From: Haloferacaceae archaeon
GTDB lineage: Archaea > Halobacteriota > Halobacteria > Halobacteriales > Haloferacaceae
NCBI GenBank assembly: GCA_003554115.1
Contig: PWFE01000031.1
Coordinates: 1 to 18,640, forward strand
Direction: 5' to 3'
Length of the DNA: 18,640 bases
The number at the start of each line of letters is the position of its first letter. The stretch's first letter is position 1. Below, piece by piece: positions 1-7,470 of the stretch. The notes under the pieces are model-generated. The model was not told the origin of the DNA and did not search any database. It saw only the letters and a program-made list of their open reading frames with translations. A program made the translations under genes and the position numbers.

Positions 1-1351
1 CATCAATGCGAATATCGAGGCCGGAAAGCGGTGGGCCAATGGTGCCGACCTGTAGGTCCTCTGGTGGGTTCGCGCTGACGACTGGCGCGGCTTCTGTGAG
101 GCCATACCCCTCGACAAGTCGTATCCCCATCCCGTTGAAGATCGCACACAGCTCCGCCGAGAGGCTGTCACCGCCGCTGATACACAGCTCAAGTTGACCG
201 CCAAGACCTGCCCTGATTTGTTTGTAGACGAGCCGGTCGGCCACCGCGTGGGTAGCCCGAAGCCGTCGACTCGGCGTCTCGGCACGATGGTACTGTTCGG
301 CGACTCTGGTGGCCCAGCCGAACACCGGTTTGTCGACGGTCGACTCGCTGGCAGTCGCTTCAAACCGCTCGAACAGCTGTTGGTAGAGCCGTGGAACCCC
401 CGTGATCACGGTAGGTTCGACCAGCTGGAAATCCTCGGCCAGCGCCTCAGTTGAGGCTGCGTAGGCAACGGTTGCTCCCGCCGCGATCATCAGAAACGAG
501 CCGGCGAGTCGCTCGAAGACGTGGGCTAACGGTAGCACCGAGAGATGCCGCGTGGTGTGGTCAATCCATGGGCCGGCAGTTCGATCCGGCCGAGGGCCGA
601 AGCGCCGTACCGTCTGGTCGACGTTTGATGTGAGATTCCGGTGGGTGAGCCGAACGCCCTGCGGCTGGCCGGTAGTCCCCGAGGTGTAAACGAGACTCGC
701 CAGCGTGTCGGGCTTGATGGCCGCGGCCCACGAGTCGACTCGCTCGGCGTCGAATGCGGCCACACCGCGCTGGTAGAGCGTTCCTACCGTGAAGATGTCG
801 TCGCGGTCCCGTGCGGCCGCTGCCATCCCGCTGCCATCCGGTAGGGAGTCGATAACCGCAATAAAATCGAACGCGAAATCGAGGCTATCCTCGACGGCCA
901 AGAGTCGACGTAGCAGTTCGGCGTTTTCAACGACGACACCGGTCGGCTCACAGTCCGAAAGCAGGTATTCGAATCGGGGTTCGGTCGAAGAGGGGTAGAT
1001 CGTTGAGACCACGCCACCAGCAGTCAGTGTAGCGAGATCGAGTTGCGTCCACTCCATACGTGTGTGTGAGGCAATTGCGAGCCGGTCACCTGCGTCGAGT
1101 CCACACGCTCGTAGACCGGCAGCGAGTCGACGGACAATGGCAGCAAGATCGCTATAGGAGAGATCGGCGTACTCACCGGGTGGGGCTGCCGGAAACGCAC
1201 CAGCCTCAACCAGCGAACGCTCATAGACGCCGCCTTTGTACGACTGGGCTGGCCTCTCTGGGTGCCGGTTAGCCGTCGAGTAAAACAGCTCTGGGATGGT
1301 GTCGGCCGCAAAGGCGGGATGCTCGAAGTCGAGTTCGTGGTGGCGGGTCAT
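1..1351 (-). CDS. AMP-forming long-chain acyl-CoA synthetase (C-terminus cut by window edge)
   Basis: The product would activate a fatty or related carboxylic acid to an acyl-adenylate and then an acyl-CoA in the cytoplasm. The minus-strand frame is open from an ATG at 1351 to the left edge, giving 450 residues without a stop. Adenylate-forming signatures are visible: the phosphate-binding loop YTSGTTG at residues 222-228, LPLAHVFER at 273-281 and GYGLTEA at 415-421. This arrangement is that of long-chain (FAA/FadD15-like) synthetases, usually about 600-650 residues, so the C-terminal lid domain with its catalytic lysine lies outside the window. It starts 41 bp after the MBL-fold gene on the same strand and is probably co-transcribed with it. 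The chain length of the substrate cannot be told from the sequence. The family call is firm; the exact substrate is inference. Confidence 0.93.
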   Translation of the reverse strand, partial: MTRHHELDFEHPAFAADTIPELFYSTANRHPERPAQSYKGGVYERSLVEAGAFPAAPPGEYADLSYSDLAAIVRRLAAGLRACGLDAGDRLAIASHTRMEWTQLDLATLTAGGVVSTIYPSSTEPRFEYLLSDCEPTGVVVENAELLRRLLAVEDSLDFAFDFIAVIDSLPDGSGMAAAARDRDDIFTVGTLYQRGVAAFDAERVDSWAAAIKPDTLASLVYTSGTTGQPQGVRLTHRNLTSNVDQTVRRFGPRPDRTAGPWIDHTTRHLSVLPLAHVFERLAGSFLMIAAGATVAYAASTEALAEDFQLVEPTVITGVPRLYQQLFERFEATASESTVDKPVFGWATRVAEQYHRAETPSRRLRATHAVADRLVYKQIRAGLGGQLELCISGGDSLSAELCAIFNGMGIRLVEGYGLTEAAPVVSANPPEDLQVGTIGPPLSGLDIRID

Positions 1352-1392
1352 TACTGCACACCGTCGACGGCTCGGAGACAACTCATCGATGG

Positions 1393-2292
1393 CTACTGGT
1401 CGCTGGCATCGAGAAACGCCAACACGCCCCGTACGTTGAGTTTGGTCTCCTCGCGGCCCTTTTCATCGCCCCAGATTTCAGTGAGTTCGGTGTGGTCGAC
1501 GAAGTGCTGAATCACCTGCTCGTCGTCCCCCAACTGCTGGCGTTGCTGGCGGACGGCTTCGACCCACTCGACAAGCGAGCGCTTGTAGGTGTTCAACAGG
1601 TCCTCGTTGTACGTCCGGGGACCAAAGTGGCCAAAACAGAGCAACTCAGGCTCGAGCGACTGGATCATCGAGATGTCTTCGAGACACTGATCAACGTCGA
1701 ACTGTGGCGGCGGCGAGGTGACTCGGATCTCGTTTCGTAAATGGACATAGAGCCCGGCAGCATCAGCCGTAAAGACGACACCAGTGTCGCTTTCGAAGAC
1801 GTGTTGATGTGGGGCGTGGCCGGGTGCCTCATGGGCTGTTAGGCGGAGGCTACCGAGGTCGAGTTCGTCGCCGTCAGCAAGCCCGCTGATCTGGGCCTCG
1901 GGGACGGGGGTGGGTTCTGTATAATGTTTCCACATCTCACCGACGGCAGCTTTGGTTCCCTCGATGAGTCGACTGGGATCGATCAGGTGATCGACCGCGC
2001 GTTCGTGGACGAGCACCTCGGCCTCGGGAAACGCCTCGGCGAGAAAGCCCGCGCCGCCGGCGTGGTCGAGATGAGCGTGGGTCGGCAGAATGTATGAAAG
2101 CTCGTCAATATCGAGATCATCGAGTGCCTCGAAGATGTATTCGCGGTTGGTTCCGATCCCGGTATCGACGATCGCGGGCTCCTCAGTGTCGAGAATGTAC
2201 ACTGAGCCGTAGCCGTCGACGTCGTACATGCCGGTATCGAGACGGTGGATCTCAGGATGGTCTGGAACGAACCGGAGTTCGCCTGCAGTCAT
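1393..2292 (-). CDS. MBL-fold metallo-hydrolase (glyoxalase II-like)
   Basis: A 299-residue metallo-beta-lactamase-fold hydrolase. The metal-binding motif HAHLDH is at residues 72-77, with further ligand candidates H159 (PGHAPHQH), D177 (FTADAAG) and H222 (FGHFG). That is the two-metal set of the glyoxalase II/COG0491 branch; the substrate is unknown. No signal peptide or membrane segment is seen, so it should be cytoplasmic. The open frame continues upstream to 2709, but the extra part lies over the nicotinamidase-like gene and reads as shadow sequence. The ATG at 2292 gives the natural N-terminus MTAGELRF. The gene begins 25 bp after the stop of the upstream hydrolase and ends 41 bp before the acyl-CoA synthetase, suggesting a three-gene operon. 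A thioesterase-like role beside the CoA ligase is possible but is inference only. Confidence 0.9.
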   Translation of the reverse strand: MTAGELRFVPDHPEIHRLDTGMYDVDGYGSVYILDTEEPAIVDTGIGTNREYIFEALDDLDIDELSYILPTHAHLDHAGGAGFLAEAFPEAEVLVHERAVDHLIDPSRLIEGTKAAVGEMWKHYTEPTPVPEAQISGLADGDELDLGSLRLTAHEAPGHAPHQHVFESDTGVVFTADAAGLYVHLRNEIRVTSPPPQFDVDQCLEDISMIQSLEPELLCFGHFGPRTYNEDLLNTYKRSLVEWVEAVRQQRQQLGDDEQVIQHFVDHTELTEIWGDEKGREETKLNVRGVLAFLDASDQ

Positions 2293-2317
2293 ACCGTCAC
2301 TCGCTTGTGGCGGCTCA

Positions 2318-2905
2318 TTAGCTATTCGATTGGGAGATGAAATCGACCGCCTCGCGCGTCGTCGATTCGCCGAACAGGAACTCAGTGTGGTCGACGGCGT
2401 ACTCGTGGTGGGCTTTTTCGATATAGCCGAGAGCGTCTTTGACGACGACTGGTTTGAAATCCCGAACTCCCGCGCTGCCCGCCGTATGGAACACACAGAC
2501 GTTGGCGAGCGTCCCACACAAAAGCAGCGTGTCGATACCGCGGGCCTCCAGCCAGCCCTCCAACTCGGTCTGATAAAAGGCGTCGTAGGTGTGTTTGACA
2601 ACAACGTGGTCTGTATCGTCGACCGGAAGTTCGTCGACGAGTTCGGCCTCCCATGAGCCCTCCAAGACGTGTTCGCCCCAGCGGTCGAACTCGTCGTAGT
2701 AGTGTGCATCCTGGAACTGCTCGGGTGGGTGGACGTCTCGGGTGTAGATCACCTGGACGCCGGCGTCGTGGGCGCGTTCGACCAACTCGCCGACGGGTTT
2801 GATTGCGTCTTCGCTGCCGGGGGCGTACAGCGAGCCGTCGGGATGACAAAAGCCGTTCTGCATGTCGACGACGACGAGGGCAGTCGTCTCGGGATCGAAT
2901 CTCAT
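2318..2905 (-). CDS. Nicotinamidase-like cysteine hydrolase (isochorismatase fold)
   Basis: A 195-residue member of the isochorismatase-fold amidases. The Cys-hydrolase triad is visible: D14 (VVDMQNGF), K104 (VVKHTYDAF) and C137 (GTLANVCVFH). D57 and H59 (TRDVHPP) and H79 (WGEHVLEGSW) match the metal-binding pattern of nicotinamidases, which hydrolyse nicotinamide to nicotinate for NAD salvage, so this is the best functional guess. Other members act on N-carbamoyl or other amides. A GTG 24 bases upstream (2929) would add eight residues. I prefer the ATG at 2905 because a TATA-like GATTTAGTG lies 22-30 bases upstream of it, as in a leaderless transcript. It is the first gene of the minus-strand set with the MBL hydrolase and the acyl-CoA synthetase. 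No nicotinate phosphoribosyltransferase is seen nearby in the window. Confidence 0.88.
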   Translation of the reverse strand: MRFDPETTALVVVDMQNGFCHPDGSLYAPGSEDAIKPVGELVERAHDAGVQVIYTRDVHPPEQFQDAHYYDEFDRWGEHVLEGSWEAELVDELPVDDTDHVVVKHTYDAFYQTELEGWLEARGIDTLLLCGTLANVCVFHTAGSAGVRDFKPVVVKDALGYIEKAHHEYAVDHTEFLFGESTTREAVDFISQSNS

Positions 2906-2926
2906 ACCCGACGTATCGGTCTGGAT

Positions 2927-2935
2927 CACTAAATC
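2927..2935 (-). promoter_or_regulatory. TATA-like box for the nicotinamidase-like gene
   Basis: On the minus strand it reads GATTTAGTG, 22-30 bases before the ATG at 2905. This is the usual TATA distance for a leaderless haloarchaeal transcript, and it helped choose ATG 2905 over GTG 2929. Confidence 0.5.
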
Positions 2936-2977
2936 ATCTCGGCTACGGGATCGGCGGTCGAATGAACACCGAATAAC

Positions 2978-2984
2978 ATTTACT
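2978..2984 (+). promoter_or_regulatory. TATA-like box for the 156-aa gene
   Basis: ATTTACT lies 22-28 bases before the ATG at 3006, consistent with a leaderless start there. No Shine-Dalgarno sequence is seen between the two. Confidence 0.45.
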
Positions 2985-3005
2985 GCTTACCTCTGTGGTC
3001 AGCAC

Positions 3006-3476
3006 ATGGACGCTCAGAGCTATTATGATCGCGTCGAAACCGCTCTTGAGGACGCGGCGTACGAGCCGACCGAGGTCGACGAGATCGGCACCGTCTGGCA
3101 TAAAGAAACCGAGGACCCGACAATCGGAATCACACACGTCTGTGTGACGGTTATCGAGGCAGACGGAATCGACGAATCATCGCTCAAAGCGACTGCTGAG
3201 GAGTTCCGTGGCGTGTTGGGCGAGATTGCACCGACCCAGCCTGGTGGCATGAAAAACCTCTTTGGCTACATTGTGTTTGCAGACCACGAACTCAGCGACC
3301 GGCTCATCGAGTTTGCGACCGAGGAGTACACTGTCGCCGACCGCCGAACGAGTGTGTTTCCACTACTGTTTGAGCTGTCGACCGAAACGCTGCACCTCCA
3401 TCCCGTCCCTCGGCTCAAGGGTCGCGGCTTTTATGAAAAGCAGAAACTCGACGCCGAATCACTGTTTGCTGTCTGA
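3006..3476 (+). CDS. Unrecognised 156-aa soluble protein
   Basis: I do not recognise a family. The protein is acidic and has no signal peptide or membrane span. It looks like a single alpha/beta domain: an N-terminal helix (DAQSYYDRVETALEDAAY), a hydrophobic strand near residues 40-55 (IGITHVCVTVIEA), a GMKNLFGYIVFAD segment around 80-92, and a C-terminal run rich in hydrophobics (SVFPLLFELSTETLHLHPV) ending in basic and aromatic residues. The open frame extends upstream to 2862, but that part overlaps the start of the divergent nicotinamidase-like gene. The ATG at 3006 has a TATA-like ATTTACT at the leaderless distance, so I chose it. Codon use matches the neighbours. The alpha/beta hydrolase gene follows after 41 bp but has its own TATA-like box. 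Confidence 0.8.
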   Translation: MDAQSYYDRVETALEDAAYEPTEVDEIGTVWHKETEDPTIGITHVCVTVIEADGIDESSLKATAEEFRGVLGEIAPTQPGGMKNLFGYIVFADHELSDRLIEFATEEYTVADRRTSVFPLLFELSTETLHLHPVPRLKGRGFYEKQKLDAESLFAV

Positions 3477-3488
3477 GCAGTCCCACAG

Positions 3489-3494
3489 TATTAG
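3489..3494 (+). promoter_or_regulatory. TATA-like box for the alpha/beta hydrolase
   Basis: TATTAG lies 24-29 bases before the ATG at 3518, the expected place for a leaderless transcript. Confidence 0.45.
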
Positions 3495-3517
3495 ACTGTT
3501 GTCCGCGTAGGTGTGGT

Positions 3518-4429
3518 ATGGACACACTCGATGCCACCGTCATGGAGACGCTTGAGGCCGACTCCGTGTACATCGAGACCAACGGGGTTCGCCTCCACAC
3601 CGTTCAGGCCGGGCCTGAAGACGGCCCGCTCGTGGTCTTGTTGCATGGGTTTCCAGAATGCTGGTACGGCTGGCACCGACAACTCGGCCCGCTTGCCAAG
3701 GCGGGTTATCGGGTCGTCATCCCCGACCAGCGCGGCTACAACCTGAGCGAGAAACCCCGCGGCGTCGACAGCTACCACATCCGAGAGCTTGCGGCTGATA
3801 TCGTTGGGCTCATCGACGCCCTTGGCTACGAGCAGGCGGCCGTTGGGGGTCACGACTGGGGAGCCGCAGTCGCGTGGTGGCTCGCACTCGAATACCCGGA
3901 CCGACTCTCACAACTCTGTATCGTCAACGTCCCCCATCCCACGGTGTTCGAACGAACGCTACGGTCGAGTTGGAGCCAGCGGAAAAACAGCTGGTATGTC
4001 GGGTTCTTCCAGCTGCCCGTGCTACCGGAAGCAGCGATGCGGCTCGGCAACTACTGGCTGTTGGCCCGCTCGTTGACCGACAGCAGTCGACCGGACGCCT
4101 TTACCCAAACCGATATCGCTCGCTACCGTATGGCGTGGTCCCAGCCGGGCGCATTGACCGGGATGATCAACTGGTATCGGGCGATTGTGCGGGCACGGCC
4201 GCAGCCCGTTCGCCAGCAGGTCGAGACACCGACGCGAATCCTGTGGGGGATGGGCGACGAGTTTCTCGACAGCGAGATGGCCCACCGAAGCATCAAGTAC
4301 TGTCTCGACGGCGAACTACAGACAATCGAGAATGCGACCCACTGGGTTCTCCACGAAGAGCCAGCGCTGGTCGTCGACGCACTCTTCGATCAGTTGCCCG
4401 AGCCAACGCCGAGGGCCGTCGACCGCTGA
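3518..4429 (+). CDS. Alpha/beta hydrolase, epoxide hydrolase-like
   Basis: A 303-residue alpha/beta-hydrolase. The oxyanion-hole motif HGFPE is at 43-47 and the nucleophile elbow GHDWGA at 111-116. D113 at the nucleophile position is typical of epoxide hydrolases and haloalkane dehalogenases rather than serine esterases. The likely acid is D247 (GMGDEF) and the base H275 (ATHWV). Two cap tyrosines fit the epoxide-activating pair of epoxide hydrolases: Y160 in the SWYVGFFQLP segment and Y220 in NWYRA. Together they favour epoxide hydrolase over dehalogenase. No export signal is seen, so it should act in the cytoplasm. The natural substrate is unknown. The start is the ATG at 3518, supported by a TATA-like box 24-29 bases upstream. 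The family call is strong; epoxide specificity is inferred from residues. Confidence 0.9.
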   Translation: MDTLDATVMETLEADSVYIETNGVRLHTVQAGPEDGPLVVLLHGFPECWYGWHRQLGPLAKAGYRVVIPDQRGYNLSEKPRGVDSYHIRELAADIVGLIDALGYEQAAVGGHDWGAAVAWWLALEYPDRLSQLCIVNVPHPTVFERTLRSSWSQRKNSWYVGFFQLPVLPEAAMRLGNYWLLARSLTDSSRPDAFTQTDIARYRMAWSQPGALTGMINWYRAIVRARPQPVRQQVETPTRILWGMGDEFLDSEMAHRSIKYCLDGELQTIENATHWVLHEEPALVVDALFDQLPEPTPRAVDR

Positions 4430-4464
4430 TCTGGGCTACGCTGACATCGCTCGACCGGACGTGC

Positions 4465-4472
4465 TTTTGTAT
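4465..4472 (+). promoter_or_regulatory. TATA-like box for the 111-aa gene
   Basis: TTTTGTAT lies 21-28 bases before the ATG at 4493, at the distance expected for a leaderless message. Confidence 0.45.
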
Positions 4473-4492
4473 CGTCGCTGCCTACAGAGCGT

Positions 4493-4828
4493 ATGTTACT
4501 CGTTCGGGGATACGGCGGCGGGACGGCACTGACGGGCACCGTCTTCGAACGCGGCGAAGAGCCGCCAGTATATAAGGGCGCGCCGGACGAAGACGCCCCC
4601 TACGTCTGGGTGTGTGATGCCTTCTATGAGGTCGAAAGCGGCGGGACGTCGATGGAACTCGATGGCCGAGAGATCCGAATCGCCTTCGAGTCTCCGATGC
4701 CACGAGGGTTCGAAACCCGCCAGCAGGCACTCGAAGCAGCCGATGACCACATCAAAACCCAGTTCGCCCGAATCGGCGTCGACCCCGCAAGCGTCGAGAT
4801 CGAAATCGTCCCGACCGATCCAGCCTGA
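4493..4828 (+). CDS. Small acidic protein, 111 aa, function unknown
   Basis: The product begins MLLVRGYGGGTALTGTVFERG and is strongly acidic, with no signal peptide or membrane span. It resembles short single-domain proteins seen repeatedly in haloarchaea, but I cannot name the function. Visible features are a Gly-rich N-terminus, a central YVWVCDAFYEVESGG segment (about residues 37-51) with the only cysteine, and a C-terminal helix (ETRQQALEAADDHIKTQFARIG, about 74-95). A gene seems certain: it has a TATA-like box at the leaderless distance and haloarchaeal codon use. Its TGA stop at 4826-4828 directly abuts the stop of the convergent transducer gene, so no terminator fits between them. Confidence 0.83.
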   Translation: MLLVRGYGGGTALTGTVFERGEEPPVYKGAPDEDAPYVWVCDAFYEVESGGTSMELDGREIRIAFESPMPRGFETRQQALEAADDHIKTQFARIGVDPASVEIEIVPTDPA

Positions 4829-6616
4829 TCAGGCGTCGATATCGTCGACCTCTGCAGACTCGTCTTTCGTCAGGCGGAACTGATCGATCCGGTCGTACAG
4901 CTCCTCGCTGGTCGCGCTCAGATCAGTTGCCCGATGAGCGACCTGATCAGTTGCGGTTGATTGCTGTTCGAGCCCCGCCGAAATCTGCTGGACCGACGCC
5001 GACAGCTCCTCGCTCATCGAGGCGGCGTTGTCGATAGTTGAGCCGAAGCTGTCCATGTTCTCGGCCTGGCTTTCGACCGCGCCGCTGACCTCGGCGGTCG
5101 ACGCGCTGACAGCTTCGACGGCCGATTCGATCTCGCCGACAGAGTCGACAACGCGTTCGACGGCGTCGGCTCCTGCAGCGACCTCCTCGTTGGTAGTAGT
5201 GATCTGGGCGGCGACTTCGGCGGTCTGGTCCTGTGCATCAGTGATGATGTTCTCAATCTCGTCGGCCGACTGTTTTGATTCTTCGGCGAGTTTTTTCACC
5301 TCGTCGGCGACCACCGCAAAGCCATCGCCGTCGTCGCCGGCGCGGGCAGCCTCAATGGCAGCGTTGAGCGCGAGCAGATTGGTCTGGTCGGCAATCGACG
5401 AGATCACCTCCAGCGTTTCGCCGACGGCTTCCATCCGTCGTTCGAGGCGTCGGACCTCGTCAGTAATCTCTGCGGTGGCATCCGTTGTCGATCGAATCTG
5501 GTCGACCGCTTCAGTTCCCTCCTTGGCGCCATCGAGGGCGAGCTTGCTGGCCTCCGAGGTTTCGGCGTCGATCTCCTGGACAGAGGCGGTAATCTCTTCG
5601 ATGCTGGCAGTCAACTCCGAGGCAGCGAGATCCGCCTCGTCGGTTTGTTCGGCCAGCCGCTGTGACCCGTTGGCCATCTCTTCAGTCGATTGGCTGATCT
5701 CTTCGATCGAGGCGGAAACCTCCTCGCTGTTGGCGCTCAACTGCTGGCTGGTGTCGTCGAGATCGTCGGCCAGCAGGGTGAGCCGCGAGAGCACGGTCCG
5801 GTAGTTCTCGACAGCGGTCGACAGCTGTGCGCTGAGATCGCTGAACTCTTCGTGGACTGTCTGGATCTCACTGAACGACGCAGAGGGCTCTGGAACCGTC
5901 GGTTCAATGGTGAGATCGCCTGCAGCCATTCGAGCAATCTTGTCCTCGAGATCGTTGGTCACGTCCTGCTGGTAGGCCTCAAGTTGATCAAGTCGCTGTT
6001 GGTCGTCAGTCTGGACGTCGACCGTCTCAACGGCAGCCAGCACCGTCCCGTCGTCGTCCAGCAGTGGCGTAATAGTTCGAGACAGCATACGTTGCTCGCC
6101 ATCAATCGAGACGTCTTCAGTATGTTCGGTGAGTGGCCGCCCCGTCTCCAAGACGCGATGGGTGAGCTGCTGGCCGCCGTGGATGGCTGACGGAGGGCGC
6201 CCGACTGCAGCGGTCTTGGTCGTGCCGAACCGCTCGACCACGGCCGTATTGCAGTGGAGTACTGCTCCCTTCGTGTCGACAATCAGCGTCGGGTCAGCGA
6301 GCCCGTCGAGCACGCCTGCCAGAAGCCGGCTCGTATCGAGTGCATCGACAGCATCGGCCGCTGCGGCCGCCGTTTCGTCGGCGGATTGGGTCCCAGTATC
6401 AGAAGCGCCAGCGGGTGAGTTGACTGGTTTGTCAGAAGCTGAGTCGACCGATCCATCGACGAGTGAACCGTCTGGCTGCTTGTCAACAGACGTCGCCGAT
6501 TCGGAGATGTCGTCCCACGCAACCGGCGTCTGGTGTTCGTCGTCAGTGGTCTGTGTTTGCTTGTCTCCCGCCTCGGTCACCAACAGCCGGTTGAGTAGGC
6601 GTTTCATGAAAGCCAT
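4829..6616 (-). CDS. Soluble methyl-accepting transducer with PAS-like domain
   Basis: A 595-residue chemotaxis-type signal transducer that should couple to CheA/CheW. No hydrophobic stretch long enough for a membrane span is seen, so it is probably a cytoplasmic Htr-type transducer. Order: a short basic N-terminus, an acidic low-complexity linker to about residue 90, a PAS-like domain at about 95-205 ([22 protein letters not shown]...), a linker helix with a HAMP-like segment at about 220-272, and then the long coiled-coil signalling domain. The conserved hairpin tip is at about 405-446 ([22 protein letters not shown], then [16 protein letters not shown]). Several Glu-Glu pairs in the flanking helices (for example around 298-312 and 535-538) look like methylation sites. 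The ATG at 6616 is supported by a TATA-like box; ATG 6607 is a close alternative. The ligand or stimulus is unknown. Confidence 0.95.
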   Translation of the reverse strand: MAFMKRLLNRLLVTEAGDKQTQTTDDEHQTPVAWDDISESATSVDKQPDGSLVDGSVDSASDKPVNSPAGASDTGTQSADETAAAAADAVDALDTSRLLAGVLDGLADPTLIVDTKGAVLHCNTAVVERFGTTKTAAVGRPPSAIHGGQQLTHRVLETGRPLTEHTEDVSIDGEQRMLSRTITPLLDDDGTVLAAVETVDVQTDDQQRLDQLEAYQQDVTNDLEDKIARMAAGDLTIEPTVPEPSASFSEIQTVHEEFSDLSAQLSTAVENYRTVLSRLTLLADDLDDTSQQLSANSEEVSASIEEISQSTEEMANGSQRLAEQTDEADLAASELTASIEEITASVQEIDAETSEASKLALDGAKEGTEAVDQIRSTTDATAEITDEVRRLERRMEAVGETLEVISSIADQTNLLALNAAIEAARAGDDGDGFAVVADEVKKLAEESKQSADEIENIITDAQDQTAEVAAQITTTNEEVAAGADAVERVVDSVGEIESAVEAVSASTAEVSGAVESQAENMDSFGSTIDNAASMSEELSASVQQISAGLEQQSTATDQVAHRATDLSATSEELYDRIDQFRLTKDESAEVDDIDA

Positions 6617-6729
6617 TAACTACCATTATATATAAATATACACTATAAATGTTGATTAATTAACCAAGATATTTTACATCGTAAACAGACTTGTGAGCAA
6701 TTCTTATCAAGCTAGAAAAGCAAGTATAC
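6617..6729. promoter_or_regulatory. Divergent AT-rich promoter region, transducer / DICT gene
   Basis: The 113 bp between the two divergent starts are far more AT-rich than the flanking genes. On the minus strand TTTATAG (6643-6649) lies 27-33 bases before the transducer ATG. On the plus strand a weaker CTTATC (6703-6708) lies about 22-27 bases before the DICT ATG. Between them is a near-palindrome, GTTGATTAATTAAC (6651-6664, one mismatch between the arms), which abuts the transducer TATA box and could be an operator. The boxes are seen; regulator binding is inference. Confidence 0.55.
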
Positions 6730-7467
6730 ATGATGTCCCTCGCAGACGTTATTGAGTACGTCAAAGGAAACGAGAAAACCCTCGTCGTGTTCAATCCACC
6801 AGCCGGTAGCACGCTCGTTTCAGATCTGCGAGACTACTTCAAGACCCAGAACGTCGACGTCAAAACCCAGCAGACACCTTCGGGAGAGCCCTCCGGCATT
6901 GCGGTGTTGCAGCTCGACGAGGAGGTGCTTGCGTCGGTGCCGCTCGATCAACTCCAAGAGCTCGTCGACGGTGGAGCACTCGAACACGGCGGCCTCGGCG
7001 TCGACGACGCGAAGTACCACGAAATCCTCAGCCACCTCAAAGAGACGACGTTTACCTCCTACAACAAACGCCGGATGGTGTTGATCTCCCATGAGATCGA
7101 AGACCGCGCGCTGCGAGTCAACAGCGGCCGGCTGCTGACCGGCTTTCAGTATAACTCGAAACTGCTCGACCAGCGGACGCTGTATGAGCGACTCGGGACG
7201 ACGAATCTCGACATTCACACCTTCGCAGTGCCGGACGGCCCAACGGTCGACATCGAGGGAGTGAGCCACCACGCCGAACCCAACGAGGAGATCGAACGCT
7301 CGTGGTTCGTTGTGTTCGACGGCGGCGGCCAAAACCGATACAAAACTGCACTACTGGCGACCGAGCAGGCACCGAACCAGTTTTATGGCTTTTGGAGCGA
7401 CGATCCGGGCGTTGTCGACCAGATAGACGACTACCTTGACCGTGTGTACGTACAGGCGAAAGCCTAA
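6730..7467 (+). CDS. DICT sensory domain protein
   Basis: A 245-residue soluble protein whose C-terminal two thirds resemble the DICT sensory domain (named from diguanylate cyclases and two-component systems). Supporting segments are the TFTSYNKRRMVLISHEIEDRA helix after about residue 104, the ERLGTTNLDIHTFAVPDGP strand region at about 155-173, and the terminal SWFVVFDGGG ... QFYGFWSDDPGVVDQIDDYL pattern at about 197-238. No effector such as a kinase, cyclase or DNA-binding domain is attached, so it probably works through partners. DICT domains have been proposed to sense light or redox signals; which applies here is unknown. The gene is divergent from the soluble transducer, and the two share 113 bp of promoter DNA, which suggests a shared stimulus. 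The start is the first of two adjacent ATGs (6730 and 6733). Confidence 0.82.
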   Translation: MMSLADVIEYVKGNEKTLVVFNPPAGSTLVSDLRDYFKTQNVDVKTQQTPSGEPSGIAVLQLDEEVLASVPLDQLQELVDGGALEHGGLGVDDAKYHEILSHLKETTFTSYNKRRMVLISHEIEDRALRVNSGRLLTGFQYNSKLLDQRTLYERLGTTNLDIHTFAVPDGPTVDIEGVSHHAEPNEEIERSWFVVFDGGGQNRYKTALLATEQAPNQFYGFWSDDPGVVDQIDDYLDRVYVQAKA

Positions 7468-7470
7468 CAC

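Noticed and set aside
2293..2709. N-terminal extension of the MBL-fold reading frame
   Set aside because: The extra 139 residues are Ser/Thr/Arg-rich and lie over the nicotinamidase-like gene; the MBL domain begins naturally at the ATG at 2292.
3874..4575. 233-aa Arg-rich open frame on the plus strand
   Set aside because: It overlaps the alpha/beta hydrolase in another frame; the Arg-rich composition is typical of a shadow frame here.
5028..5804. 258-aa Ser-rich open frame on the plus strand
   Set aside because: It is antisense to the coiled-coil region of the transducer, low in acidic residues, and an expected shadow of GC-rich haloarchaeal coding sequence.
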